A stretch of DNA of 62,998 nt from Pelagibacteraceae bacterium AG-349-L17 (GTDB lineage Bacteria > Pseudomonadota > Alphaproteobacteria > Pelagibacterales > Pelagibacteraceae), in contig QCDC01000009.1 in assembly GCA_003278805.1 (NCBI GenBank), positions 1-62,998 on the forward strand. The letters are read 5' to 3'. Position numbers and translations under genes: made by a program. Shown here one piece after another: positions 18,250 through 26,616 of the stretch (its first letter is position 1; each line of letters opens with the position of its first letter). The notes under the pieces were generated by a model. That model was not told the DNA's origin, ran no database searches, and worked only from the letters and a program-made list of their open reading frames with translations.

Positions 18250-19818
18250 TTAAAATACTATAAGGCCAAAAATTACAAGAAGTAATAAACCAATAATAGA
18301 TTGATTTCTAAATGCTATCATTTCTGATTTCTTATCATTGAGAGCGGTGTAAGAATTTGAATTTTGTGGAATTTGACCACTAGCTAAAAACGTTAATGCT
18401 TGATTTGCTTTATCCATAATCTCAGGAAATTCTGGTAAACGTTTAATCACTTCAGATGTATTTTTTAAAGTATCATTTAAATTATTAATTGGATCTTTGG
18501 TTTCTTTAAGCCAATTTTCTAGTACAGGCTTTGAAGTTGTCCAAATATTTGTGTTTGGATTTAATTTTCTTGCCACACCTTCAACAACAACCATAGTTTT
18601 TTGCAACATTAATAATTGAGGTTGAGTTTGCATATTAAACTTTTCTGTTACATCAAACAATTGTTTGAGTAATTTACCTCCTGAAATATCTTTTACTTCT
18701 TGACCAAATATAGGTTCACCAATAGATCTCAAAGCTTGAGCTAGATCATCGATTGGCACTTCTTTAGGAACTAATCCAGCAACCAAGTGAACTTCAGCTA
18801 CTTTGCGATAATCTCTTTGAATAAATCCAAATAAAATTTCTGCTAAAAACCTTTTACTAAGTTTATCTAATCTACCCATAATCCCAAAATCTATAGGGAC
18901 AATCTGGCCACTATTATCAACAAAAATATTTCCTTGATGCATGTCTGCATGAAAAAAACCATCTCTTACAGCATGTCTCAAAAAATGTTGGATAATATTT
19001 TCAGCTATTTTATTGGTATCTAAATTTCTTTTTTTTAACTCCTCAGCTTCCCTTATTGAAATTCCATCTATCCAATCTAAAGTCATTACATTTTCACTAG
19101 TAAAATTCCAATAAATCTCAGGTACTTTGAATCCAGCATCATTTTTAGTATTTTCTGCATATTCATTTGCTGCAGCAGCTTCAAATCTTAAATCCATTTC
19201 AAGATTAGTTATTTCTTTAAGTAAAAAAACAACTTCAACAAGTTTTAATCTTTTTGTTTTTTTTATAAATGACTCAATAATAAATGCAAATAACATCATC
19301 GCATCAATTTCTTCATTGAATATTTTTTTTATATTTGGTCTTAAAATTTTTATTGCTACATCTTTAATAGTTCCATTGTCATTTATTTTTGCTTTATGAA
19401 CTTGTGCAATTGATGCAGCAGCTATTGGTTCACTTAAATCAATTATTGAATTAAATGCATCAACTCCAAGATCTTCTTTAATAATTTCTTTTGTTTCATG
19501 AACTGAAAAAGGGGGTAATCGATCTTGAAGTTTTTCTAGCTTTAAAGATAATTCTTCTCCAATTATATCAGGTCTTGTAGCAAGAAATTGCCCAAGTTTG
19601 ATGAAAGTTGTACCCATAGATTCTAATGACCTAGATAATCTTTCTCCATCATCTTCAATTAAATTATTTTGTTCTCTTTTTTCAAATGAAATAGATAAAA
19701 TTTGGAATAATAGTGTTACAGCTAAAGGAGGTTTTTTAAATTTTGATGCAATTTTTAAAATATCTGATTTTGCAATTTTTCTTCCTAATTTAAATAATGT
19801 AATAAGTTTTTTAATCAT
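18250..19818 (-). CDS. ubiB: Ubiquinone biosynthesis atypical kinase UbiB
   Basis: Membrane-anchored ADCK/ABC1-family ATPase that supports ubiquinone synthesis. The start MIKKLITLFKL at 19818 is chosen because it overlaps the ubiE stop by one base (TAATG); an ATG 12 bases upstream (19830) is possible. In 522 residues: the KxGQ motif (TTFIKLGQFLATRPD), the alanine-rich loop AAASIAQVHKA, the catalytic FFHADMHQGNIFVDN and the metal-binding VPIDFGIMG. One C-terminal hydrophobic helix (QSIIGLLLLVIFGLIVF) anchors it to the inner membrane. Confidence 0.95.
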   Translation of the reverse strand: MIKKLITLFKLGRKIAKSDILKIASKFKKPPLAVTLLFQILSISFEKREQNNLIEDDGERLSRSLESMGTTFIKLGQFLATRPDIIGEELSLKLEKLQDRLPPFSVHETKEIIKEDLGVDAFNSIIDLSEPIAAASIAQVHKAKINDNGTIKDVAIKILRPNIKKIFNEEIDAMMLFAFIIESFIKKTKRLKLVEVVFLLKEITNLEMDLRFEAAAANEYAENTKNDAGFKVPEIYWNFTSENVMTLDWIDGISIREAEELKKRNLDTNKIAENIIQHFLRHAVRDGFFHADMHQGNIFVDNSGQIVPIDFGIMGRLDKLSKRFLAEILFGFIQRDYRKVAEVHLVAGLVPKEVPIDDLAQALRSIGEPIFGQEVKDISGGKLLKQLFDVTEKFNMQTQPQLLMLQKTMVVVEGVARKLNPNTNIWTTSKPVLENWLKETKDPINNLNDTLKNTSEVIKRLPEFPEIMDKANQALTFLASGQIPQNSNSYTALNDKKSEMIAFRNQSIIGLLLLVIFGLIVF

Positions 19819-20522
19819 TAAATTTTCCAACCACTATGAATTGAAACAATACCACCAGAAAGATTTCTATAAGAGCATTTATGAAAATTATTTTTTTCCA
19901 TTAACTCTATTAATTCGTCTTGATTAATAAATTGTTCAATACTTTTGATTAAATATTCGTAAGGCTCTTTTTCTCCAACTACAAATTGGCCAATTATAGG
20001 AATGAGTTTTGAATAATTTTTATATATAAAATCAAGATTTGGGTTTTGAATCTTAGAAAATTCTAGACATAGATAGCGTCCTCCAGGCTTTAAAACTCTA
20101 TAGGCTTCTGAAAGTGTTTTATTTAAATTTTTTGTATTTCTTAACCCAAAGCTAATAGTGTAATAATCAAATGAATTGTCTGTTATTGGTAATTTTTCTG
20201 CTGGAGAAATAACCCATTTTACATTTTTGTAATTAGATAATTTTTGCTTTCCTTGACTAACCATTCCTTTATTAGGGTCTACACAAGTAATTTCAGCCTC
20301 TTTATTTGTGTTATCTAAAAATAACTTTCCAACATCCCCCGTCCCACACGCAACATCTATTAATTTTCTATTAACTCTCGGATTCATCATATTGATTAAA
20401 CTTTTTTTCCAATATCTATGTACACCCATAGACATAAAATCATTCATTAAGTCGTATTTGTTGTAGACCTGATTAAACACATTTTCTACAAGTCCTTTTT
20501 TATTTTGAAGATTTTGTTGCAT
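19818..20522 (-). CDS. ubiE: Ubiquinone/menaquinone C-methyltransferase
   Basis: SAM-dependent C-methylation of the benzoquinol ring in ubiquinone synthesis. The 234-residue protein contains VFNQVYNKYDLMNDFMSMGVHRYWK, the SAM-binding DVACGTGDVGKLF and SFGLRNTKNLNKTLSEAYRVLKPGGRYL, all specific to UbiE. Coq7 at 30.1 kb is from the same pathway. It is the first gene of the ubiE-ubiB-coaBC-dut run and diverges from mutM over only 29 bases, so both promoters must be packed into or beyond that spacer. Confidence 0.96.
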   Translation of the reverse strand: MQQNLQNKKGLVENVFNQVYNKYDLMNDFMSMGVHRYWKKSLINMMNPRVNRKLIDVACGTGDVGKLFLDNTNKEAEITCVDPNKGMVSQGKQKLSNYKNVKWVISPAEKLPITDNSFDYYTISFGLRNTKNLNKTLSEAYRVLKPGGRYLCLEFSKIQNPNLDFIYKNYSKLIPIIGQFVVGEKEPYEYLIKSIEQFINQDELIELMEKNNFHKCSYRNLSGGIVSIHSGWKI

Positions 20523-20551
20523 AAAAAAATATATATTGAATATAGTATCAA

Positions 20552-21415
20552 ATGCCAGAATTACCAGAAGTAGAAATTGTTAGACAATCCCTTCATAAAA
20601 AGATCAAAAAAAAAAGGATAAAAAAAGTAATAATCAGAAACAGGAATTTAAGGTTTAAAATACCAAGTGATTTTGAAAGTTTTATTAAAAATAAAAAAAT
20701 AATTGAAGTTAGTAGATTTTCTAAATATTTGATTATCCATTTTCAAAATGAAGATTATTGTTTAATCCATTTAGGAATGTCAGGAACAATTCATATTCTT
20801 GATAAGAAAAAGCCTCTAAAATTTACGAATACTAGTTTTTATCATTCACCTTTTTTACCTAAAAAACACAATCATGCAGAGTTTATATTTGATAGCTTGA
20901 AAGTAATTTATAATGATCCAAGACGTTTTGGATTTTTTGAAATAATTAAAAATTATCAAGATCTACAGAGAAGATTTAAATCAATGGGACCTGAACCATT
21001 TAGTGACAAATTTAACTTAAATTATGTAGTTAATTATTTTAAGAAAAAAAATAAGGATATAAAGAGTTTCTTACTGGATCAGAGATTTGTATCTGGAATA
21101 GGTAATATTTATGCAAGTGAAATTCTTTTCGCTAGTAAAATAAATCCATTTAAAAAGGCAAAAAGACTTAACAAAAAAGAATGTATAAATATTATTTTAA
21201 ATTCTAAGAAAATACTTCAACAGGCAATTAATAAGGGAGGTTCAAGTATAAGAGATTTTAAAGATATTTCAGGTAACAAAGGTAACTTTCAAAAAGAGTT
21301 TAAAGTTTATCAGCAAGACGGCACTGGTTGTAAGCGTACGCAATGCAAGGGTATCATAAAAAAAAAAATAACATCAAATAGATCAACTTTTTTTTGTATT
21401 TCTTGTCAAAATTAG
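20552..21415 (+). CDS. mutM: Formamidopyrimidine-DNA glycosylase
   Basis: Base-excision repair of 8-oxoguanine and formamidopyrimidines. The mature N terminus PELPEVEIV carries the catalytic proline and glutamate. Other marks in 287 residues are HLGMSGTI, the DPRRFGFF loop, QRFVSGIGNIYASEILF (helix-two-turn-helix) and a C-terminal zinc finger with C-x4-C and C-x2-C spacing (GCKRTQCKG and FFCISCQ). mutM-rpsT-dnaA is an alphaproteobacterial arrangement; here rpsT follows after 50 bases. Confidence 0.96.
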   Translation: MPELPEVEIVRQSLHKKIKKKRIKKVIIRNRNLRFKIPSDFESFIKNKKIIEVSRFSKYLIIHFQNEDYCLIHLGMSGTIHILDKKKPLKFTNTSFYHSPFLPKKHNHAEFIFDSLKVIYNDPRRFGFFEIIKNYQDLQRRFKSMGPEPFSDKFNLNYVVNYFKKKNKDIKSFLLDQRFVSGIGNIYASEILFASKINPFKKAKRLNKKECINIILNSKKILQQAINKGGSSIRDFKDISGNKGNFQKEFKVYQQDGTGCKRTQCKGIIKKKITSNRSTFFCISCQN

Positions 21416-21465
21416 TTAAATATTTAGTTGACCACATTAAATTCTCAAGCTATACCCCTGCGCAG

Positions 21466-21726
21466 ATGGCAAACACAAAATCAGCAATTAAGAAAATTAG
21501 AAGAATTTCTAAACAAACAGCGGTAAATAAAGCTAGAAAGAGCAGGTTTAGAAACGCTCTTAAGAAAATGAACCTTCTAATTGATGATAAAAAGAAAGAT
21601 GAAGCTATTAAATTTCTACCAAAGTTAAACTCTGAGTTGATGAAAATTGCAAAAACAGGAATAATAAAAAAACAAAATGCTTCTAGAAATGTTTCTAGAA
21701 TAACAAAAAAAATTGCTGCAATCTAA
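21466..21726 (+). CDS. rpsT: 30S ribosomal protein S20
   Basis: Primary 16S rRNA-binding protein of the small subunit. The start is ATG 21466, giving MANTKSAIKKIRRISKQTAV, the expected N terminus, and 86 residues; an in-frame ATG at 21394 lies inside mutM and would add 24 residues unlike S20. Helices rich in lysine and arginine and the ending GIIKKQNASRNVSRITKKIAAI fit the family. A weak 5-base-pair hairpin (TAAAC-GTTA-GTTTA, 21724-21737) followed by AATTTT overlaps the stop and may serve as terminator. Confidence 0.96.
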   Translation: MANTKSAIKKIRRISKQTAVNKARKSRFRNALKKMNLLIDDKKKDEAIKFLPKLNSELMKIAKTGIIKKQNASRNVSRITKKIAAI

Positions 21727-21756
21727 ACGTTAGTTTAAATTTTCAAACAACTCCTG

Positions 21757-21765
21757 ATATCCACA
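21757..21765 (+). promoter_or_regulatory. Candidate DnaA box
   Basis: ATATCCACA, one mismatch from TTATCCACA. A poorer match, TTATCGTCA, is at 21822-21830. The pair could mediate DnaA autoregulation of the downstream gene. Single boxes of this quality occur by chance, so confidence is limited. Confidence 0.35.
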
Positions 21766-21829
21766 TTATATATTTAAGTTTTGTATTAAGTTACTATATT
21801 TAGATTTAGTAAATATTTGGATTATCGTC

Positions 21830-21898
21830 ATTCAATCTATATTTGATTTAATTTTAATTCAATCAATTTATTGATTCAATCTGTATTCGATTCAATTT
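21830..21898 (+). repeat. Imperfect 25-base direct repeat upstream of dnaA
   Basis: Copies at 21830-21854 and 21874-21898 match at 22 of 25 positions, begin with ATTCAATCT and end with CAATTT or TAATTT, and start 44 bases apart, which is about four helical turns. That phasing would place both copies on the same DNA face. Between them is a short palindrome. The repeat may bind a regulator of dnaA; I recognise no known site. Confidence 0.6.
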
Positions 21899-22039
21899 AC
21901 AATTTTAAATTAAAATTTAATTTAGGATTTATTTTTTAAAATATAAATCACAATCATAGATTTTATTTTTTTTTAAATTTCTTTATTAACTTGTTGCAAA
22001 TTTTTTTAAATAGTTCTAACTGAGATTTCCCCTTAAGTT

Positions 22040-23458
22040 ATGAATAAATTAACAAATACAAAAAATATTAATAATTTTTCCGCTGAAAGTTTCGAATGGA
22101 GTCAAGTACAGAATGAAATGAAAAATAAACTCGGCTTAGAAATTTATGAGAGTTGGTTAAAAAAGATTTCATTTGTAGAGGAATTTAACAATTACTTATT
22201 ATTATCAGTTCCAACAAGATTTATTAGAGATTGGATTACATCAAGGTATTTAGACCAAATATTAAAAATAATTAAAGTTTATAAAAAAGACATTATTAGA
22301 ATTGAGTTCAAAATAGTTGAAAAAGCTCAAGATATCGCTTTAAAAGAAAATAGTATTAAAGAGAATAATATTAGTGAAAATGTTTCATTTATAAAAGACT
22401 CTTATCTTCAGTATAATCGAATTGATCCAAATAAAAGATTTGATAATTTTATTACAGGTTCAAGTAACAAATTAGCTTACGAAGCTTCTTTAAAAGTTTC
22501 AGAAAATATATCTCACTATAATCCACTTTATATTTATGGTGGTGTTGGAGTGGGAAAAACTCACTTATTAAATTCAATAGGTTTAGAGCTTAAAAAAAAT
22601 AATAAAGTAATGTTTATTTCTGCAGAACGTTTCATGTATCAGTTTGTAAAATCAATTAAATCAAATGAAATGGTTAAGTTTAAAGAGTATTTTAGAAATA
22701 CAGATATTTTATTAATCGATGATATCCAGTTTATAAGTGGAAAAGAGGCTATGCAGGAGGAGTTCTTTCATACATTTAACGCATTACTTGATAAGGGATC
22801 TCAAATAATTGTATCAGCTGATCGAGCACCAAACAAACTATCAAGGATTCAAGAAAGAATTAAATCAAGATTTTCTGGAGGATTAGTTGTTGATATTCAA
22901 AAGCCAGACCTCAACCTAAGAAAAAAAATAGTTGAAAAAAAAACTGAAGAATTGAATGCCTTGTATTCTGAACAATTACAAGTTTCTAGAGAAATTCAAG
23001 ATTTTATAAGTAATGAAATAACTGGAAGTGTAAGGGAATTAGTTGGTGCAATAAACAGGGTTGTTTCATTTTCAAGAATTTACAACAAAGTTCCAAATCT
23101 TGCTGAGACTAAAGTAGTTTTAAAGGATTTATTAAATTTTGCAGAAAATAAAATCACAATAGACCTAATCCAGACAATTGTTTGTAAGTTTTTTAAAATC
23201 AGCAAAAATGAAATGTTATCATCTAGAAGATCAAGATATTTAGTAAGACCTAGGCAAACAGCAATTTATTTAACTAAAATTTTGACTTCTAAATCATTAC
23301 CTGAAATTGGAAGAGAATTTTCTAACCGAGACCATACAACAATAATTCATTCAGTAAAAACTATAGAAAAGATAAAAGAAAAAGATCCTGAGATGGTTGA
23401 TAATATAAATAAATTAAAAAACCAGATTTTATATAATAATAAAGAAAATGAAATTTAA
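22040..23458 (+). CDS. dnaA: Chromosomal replication initiator DnaA
   Basis: AAA+ ATPase that melts the origin and loads the helicase. Its 472 residues show domain I (KLGLEIYESWLKKISFVE), a short variable linker, the AAA+ core with Walker A GGVGVGKTHLLN and Walker B LLIDDIQFI, and the C-terminal DNA-binding domain with SSRRSRYLVRPRQTAIYL and the signature REFSNRDHTTIIHSV. dnaN overlaps its end by 11 bases, giving a dnaA-dnaN pair. Expression probably depends on the repeat-bearing 313-base spacer upstream. Confidence 0.98.
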   Translation: MNKLTNTKNINNFSAESFEWSQVQNEMKNKLGLEIYESWLKKISFVEEFNNYLLLSVPTRFIRDWITSRYLDQILKIIKVYKKDIIRIEFKIVEKAQDIALKENSIKENNISENVSFIKDSYLQYNRIDPNKRFDNFITGSSNKLAYEASLKVSENISHYNPLYIYGGVGVGKTHLLNSIGLELKKNNKVMFISAERFMYQFVKSIKSNEMVKFKEYFRNTDILLIDDIQFISGKEAMQEEFFHTFNALLDKGSQIIVSADRAPNKLSRIQERIKSRFSGGLVVDIQKPDLNLRKKIVEKKTEELNALYSEQLQVSREIQDFISNEITGSVRELVGAINRVVSFSRIYNKVPNLAETKVVLKDLLNFAENKITIDLIQTIVCKFFKISKNEMLSSRRSRYLVRPRQTAIYLTKILTSKSLPEIGREFSNRDHTTIIHSVKTIEKIKEKDPEMVDNINKLKNQILYNNKENEI

Positions 23459-24560
23459 CGTTAACCAACAAGACCTTCAGCAAGCATTAAATTATTGCCA
23501 AGGAGTTATTGAGAAAAGAAGTACATTACCAATACTTTCTAATATTTTGTTAGATGCAAGTAATTCAAAACTTACTATCACAGCGACTGATCTAGATTTA
23601 ATATTTATACATCAAATAAATAATGTAGAGATTCTAGAGGAGGGTAAAACAACTACAACTTCATCAATTATGTATGATATTATAAGAAAGTTTAATTCAG
23701 GAAAAAAAATAAATCTTTCTTTAACAGATATAAGCAAATTACAAGTAGAGTCTGAAAAATCTATTTTTAATTTGAATTGCATAAGTGCAACAGAGTTTCC
23801 ACTGACAGATGAAAATTTTATTCAAAATGAATTTATAATTAAATCAAAACAATTATTAAAATTATTAAATAAGTGTAAATTTTCAGTTTCTAATGACGAA
23901 ACAAGGCATTACCTAAGTGGAATTTATTTTCATCAAACACAAGTTGAAGATAAAAATTATTTAACAGCAGTTGCAACTGATAGTCATAGAATGTCTATTT
24001 CAAAAATTAGATTAGAGGAAAAAATTGATTTTGATCCAATAATTTTACCTAAAAAAACAATTTTTCAACTTTGCTCTTTATTAGATAGTTACGATGGAGA
24101 TGTAAAAGTTTCAAATGTGAAGTCAAAAATAAAATTTGAATTAAATAATAGTATTTTAATTTCGAAACTTATTGATGGAAAATTTCCTAATTACATTCAA
24201 GTTATACCTAAAAATAATCAAAAAAAATTAGAGATAGACTTAAAATTATTTTTAAACTCTGTTGATAGAGTAGCATCTGTTTCATTAGATAAAAAAGATG
24301 GTGTGAAATTCAATTTATCTAAAGACACTTTAGATCTGTCAGTAAATAATACTAACAGTGGTGATGGTAAAGAAACTTTAAGTGTTAAGTTTGATCATGA
24401 CTTAGAGATAAGTTTTAACTCTAGATATTTGATAGATGTTGCTTCACAATTAGATGGAGATAGAGTTGAAATTCTCTTTAATGATACTGGTTCACCAGCG
24501 CTAATAAAAGATCCCAGTGATTTTGATAGTATTTTTGTCGTTATGCCTATGAAAGGCTAA
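23448..24560 (+). CDS. dnaN: DNA polymerase III beta subunit (sliding clamp)
   Basis: Ring-shaped processivity clamp for DNA polymerase III. At 370 residues it has the usual length and starts MKFNVNQQDLQQALNYCQGVI, with three topologically similar domains, the RHYLSGIYF and AVATDSHRMSISKI stretches of domain 2 and a C-terminal VVMPMKG (usual pattern VxMPMR/K). The ATG lies within the last codons of dnaA. recF is not downstream; instead a convergent acyltransferase gene shares four bases with the dnaN stop. Confidence 0.97.
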   Translation: MKFNVNQQDLQQALNYCQGVIEKRSTLPILSNILLDASNSKLTITATDLDLIFIHQINNVEILEEGKTTTTSSIMYDIIRKFNSGKKINLSLTDISKLQVESEKSIFNLNCISATEFPLTDENFIQNEFIIKSKQLLKLLNKCKFSVSNDETRHYLSGIYFHQTQVEDKNYLTAVATDSHRMSISKIRLEEKIDFDPIILPKKTIFQLCSLLDSYDGDVKVSNVKSKIKFELNNSILISKLIDGKFPNYIQVIPKNNQKKLEIDLKLFLNSVDRVASVSLDKKDGVKFNLSKDTLDLSVNNTNSGDGKETLSVKFDHDLEISFNSRYLIDVASQLDGDRVEILFNDTGSPALIKDPSDFDSIFVVMPMKG

Positions 24561-25267
24561 TTAATTACATCTAACTCTGAATAAATATTTTTTTCAAGAA
24601 TTTGAATAAAATTTTCTTTTGTTAACCCACAAGGAATTGGTTTTAGAATAGAGATTGTTATAGTTCTATTAGATTTTTTTTCACCTTTTTTGGGCCACAC
24701 ATATCCAGAGTTAATTGCAACTGGCTGACAAATAACATTTAGCTGTTCATAAATTCTCGAAGCACCTTTTTTAAAAGGTGGTCTTTCATCTGGAAGAACT
24801 CTACTTCCTTGTGGAAAAATAATTAAAGGTCTATTAGAAGTAGCCATTATTTTTGAAATATCATCAAAAAAACCCAAGTTATCTTTTGTAACTTTGTTTC
24901 TTTTTATTGAAATTGATCCTATTTTTTTTAAGTACCAACCAAAAATTGGAATTAACAATAATTCTTTTTTTAAAATAAATACAGGTGAGTTAAAGATTGT
25001 TTGTAAATAAAAAGTTTCAAACATTGATTGATGAGATGCTGCTATAAAAAATTTTTCATTATTAATAATATTTTCTCTTCCTTTGATTGAAATTTTTACT
25101 GAAAGAAAAAACCTTAAACAAAAACTTGCCCAATGGCCCATTAATTTACCTCCCATCAAAACAACTTGTTTAGGTAAAAAAAATGATGGTAAAAAAATTA
25201 TCGAAATTAAAATGATTCCAGTGAAAAAAAATATTGAAAATAAAAAATTTCTTATCATTTTTGTCAA
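24557..25267 (-). CDS. plsC: 1-acyl-sn-glycerol-3-phosphate acyltransferase
   Basis: Inner-membrane enzyme making phosphatidic acid, the precursor of membrane phospholipids. An N-terminal hydrophobic helix is followed by the catalytic block ASHQSMFET (H-x4-E in place of the classical H-x4-D, a variant I believe is common in alphaproteobacteria) and the glycerol-phosphate binding block IIFPQGSRVLP. Length is 236 residues. It starts 3 bases after lysA and is the last gene of argH-lptM-lysA-plsC. An exact acyl-ACP versus acyl-CoA donor cannot be told. Confidence 0.88.
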   Translation of the reverse strand: MTKMIRNFLFSIFFFTGIILISIIFLPSFFLPKQVVLMGGKLMGHWASFCLRFFLSVKISIKGRENIINNEKFFIAASHQSMFETFYLQTIFNSPVFILKKELLLIPIFGWYLKKIGSISIKRNKVTKDNLGFFDDISKIMATSNRPLIIFPQGSRVLPDERPPFKKGASRIYEQLNVICQPVAINSGYVWPKKGEKKSNRTITISILKPIPCGLTKENFIQILEKNIYSELDVIN

Positions 25268-25270
25268 AAG

Positions 25271-26485
25271 CTAAATTATATCTTTATGCTTTTGTCTTTT
25301 TCTTATTACTTTAATTTTTGATCCCTTTATTAGTAATTCTATTGGTTTAGGTCTTAAATTATAATTTGAGCTAAGTGACATTCCATAAGCTCCCACATCA
25401 CATATTGCTATTAAATCTTTTTCATTCAACACTTGAAATTTTTTTAATGTAACAAATTTATCTGTACTTTCACAAATAGGACCTACAAATTCATATGGTT
25501 TTTTTGATGTTTTGTTAGATTTTGTAACAGGTAAGGTTTTATGAAACGCACCATACAAAGCAGGTCTCATTAAATCGTTCATTGCAGCATCTAAAATTAT
25601 AAATTTTTTACTTCCGCTATCTTTTATATAGATTATTTTTGACACTAATGTCCCGGTATCTCCAATAATTGATCTACCTGGCTCAAATATAATTTTCACT
25701 TTATGTTCTCTTAAAAATTTAAGAATAGCTGTGTTGTATTTTTTATAATTAAGTTTTTTATTTTTATCAGTGTAAGTAATACCCATGCCTCCACCTAAAT
25801 CTATAAATTCAAATTTATGATTTGATTTATTAAGAATTTGACTGACGGCTTTAAGCATTTTTTCATAAGGTCTATGGTCTAAAATTTGACTGCCTATATG
25901 AACACTTAGACATTTTAAATCAATATTTTTTGAATTCTTGCAATAATTTATAATTTCATAGAATGTACTTTTATTTACACCAAATTTATTTTCTTTTTTC
26001 CCAGTAGATATTTGACTTAATGTTTTTGCATCTGTATTAGGGTTTAGTCTTACACCAATTTTTATTCTTTTATTTTTTGTTTTTGCAATTCGATTTATTT
26101 CTTTTATTTCACTCAAAGACTCAGCGTTAATAAGCAAAATTTTTTTATCAATAGCAAAGCTGATTTCACTTGTTGTTTTACCAACACCAGAGAATACTAT
26201 TTTGCTTGGATTAATTCCTGCTTTTAATGCCATCATCAGTTCGCCTAACGAAACAACATCAGCACCCAACCCAAATTTTTTAATTTCTCGAATTATATTA
26301 ACATTTGTGTTGGATTTGACTGCAAAGCAAATAAGTGGTGAAAAAGATCTAAAGCTTTTTTTAAAATTATTAATATTTTCTTCTAATTTAGAATATGAAT
26401 ATGAATAAAATGGAGTTCCAAATTTGATTGCAATTTTTTGGAGACTAATTTTTTCTATTGTTAATTTTCTATTTATGTATTTCAT
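25271..26485 (-). CDS. lysA: Diaminopimelate decarboxylase
   Basis: PLP enzyme for the last step of lysine synthesis. The PLP lysine lies in ICFAVKSNTNVNIIREI, followed by LGADVVSLGEL, the glycine-rich DLGGGMGI, EPGRSI and the second-subunit motif CESTDKF, ending with GAYGMSLSSNYNLRP. Length is 404 residues. The start codon overlaps the lptM stop by one base (TAATG). The order argH-lptM-lysA on one strand with divergent tlpA is a conserved alphaproteobacterial block. Confidence 0.97.
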   Translation of the reverse strand: MKYINRKLTIEKISLQKIAIKFGTPFYSYSYSKLEENINNFKKSFRSFSPLICFAVKSNTNVNIIREIKKFGLGADVVSLGELMMALKAGINPSKIVFSGVGKTTSEISFAIDKKILLINAESLSEIKEINRIAKTKNKRIKIGVRLNPNTDAKTLSQISTGKKENKFGVNKSTFYEIINYCKNSKNIDLKCLSVHIGSQILDHRPYEKMLKAVSQILNKSNHKFEFIDLGGGMGITYTDKNKKLNYKKYNTAILKFLREHKVKIIFEPGRSIIGDTGTLVSKIIYIKDSGSKKFIILDAAMNDLMRPALYGAFHKTLPVTKSNKTSKKPYEFVGPICESTDKFVTLKKFQVLNEKDLIAICDVGAYGMSLSSNYNLRPKPIELLIKGSKIKVIRKRQKHKDII

Positions 26486-26616
26486 TAAGTTAAGTTAATT
26501 AAAACTTTTTTTATTTCTGCTTTTTTATCTGGATCTAAGTATTTAGGATCACCTTTCTTTCCACAAGAAATAACTACACAAAATAACAATATAATTATGG
26601 TAAATTTTTTAATCAT
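26485..26616 (-). CDS. lptM: Small lipoprotein, LptM-like
   Basis: A 43-residue lipoprotein. A hydrophobic signal segment (residues 5-17) ends in the lipobox VISC with the acylated cysteine C18, followed at once by GKKGDP, matching the CGxKGPL-type motif of LptM (YifL), which assists maturation of the LPS translocon LptD in E. coli. It sits tightly between argH (4-base ATGA overlap) and lysA (1-base TAATG overlap), the same neighbourhood as in other alphaproteobacteria. The role in LPS transport is carried over from E. coli and not shown here. Whether the organism depends on it is unknown. Confidence 0.8.
   Translation of the reverse strand: MIKKFTIIILLFCVVISCGKKGDPKYLDPDKKAEIKKVLINLT

Larger units (their letters stand above)
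21727..22039. other. 313-base AT-rich spacer upstream of dnaA
   Basis: This is the longest non-coding stretch in the window. It has no plausible coding frame. It contains one near-consensus DnaA box, a 25-base imperfect direct repeat, a short palindrome (AATCAAT-TT-ATTGATT) between the repeat copies and long A/T runs. It probably holds the dnaA promoter and its control sites. A replication origin is possible but not shown: clustered DnaA boxes are lacking, and alphaproteobacterial origins often lie elsewhere. Confidence 0.6.

Noticed and set aside
21394..21465. Longer N terminus for ribosomal protein S20
   Set aside because: These codons overlap mutM in another frame and do not resemble S20; MANTKSAIKK at 21466 is the expected start.
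21727..22039. Firm call of a replication origin beside dnaA
   Set aside because: Only one good DnaA box is present, and alphaproteobacterial origins are often away from dnaA; kept as a hypothesis only.
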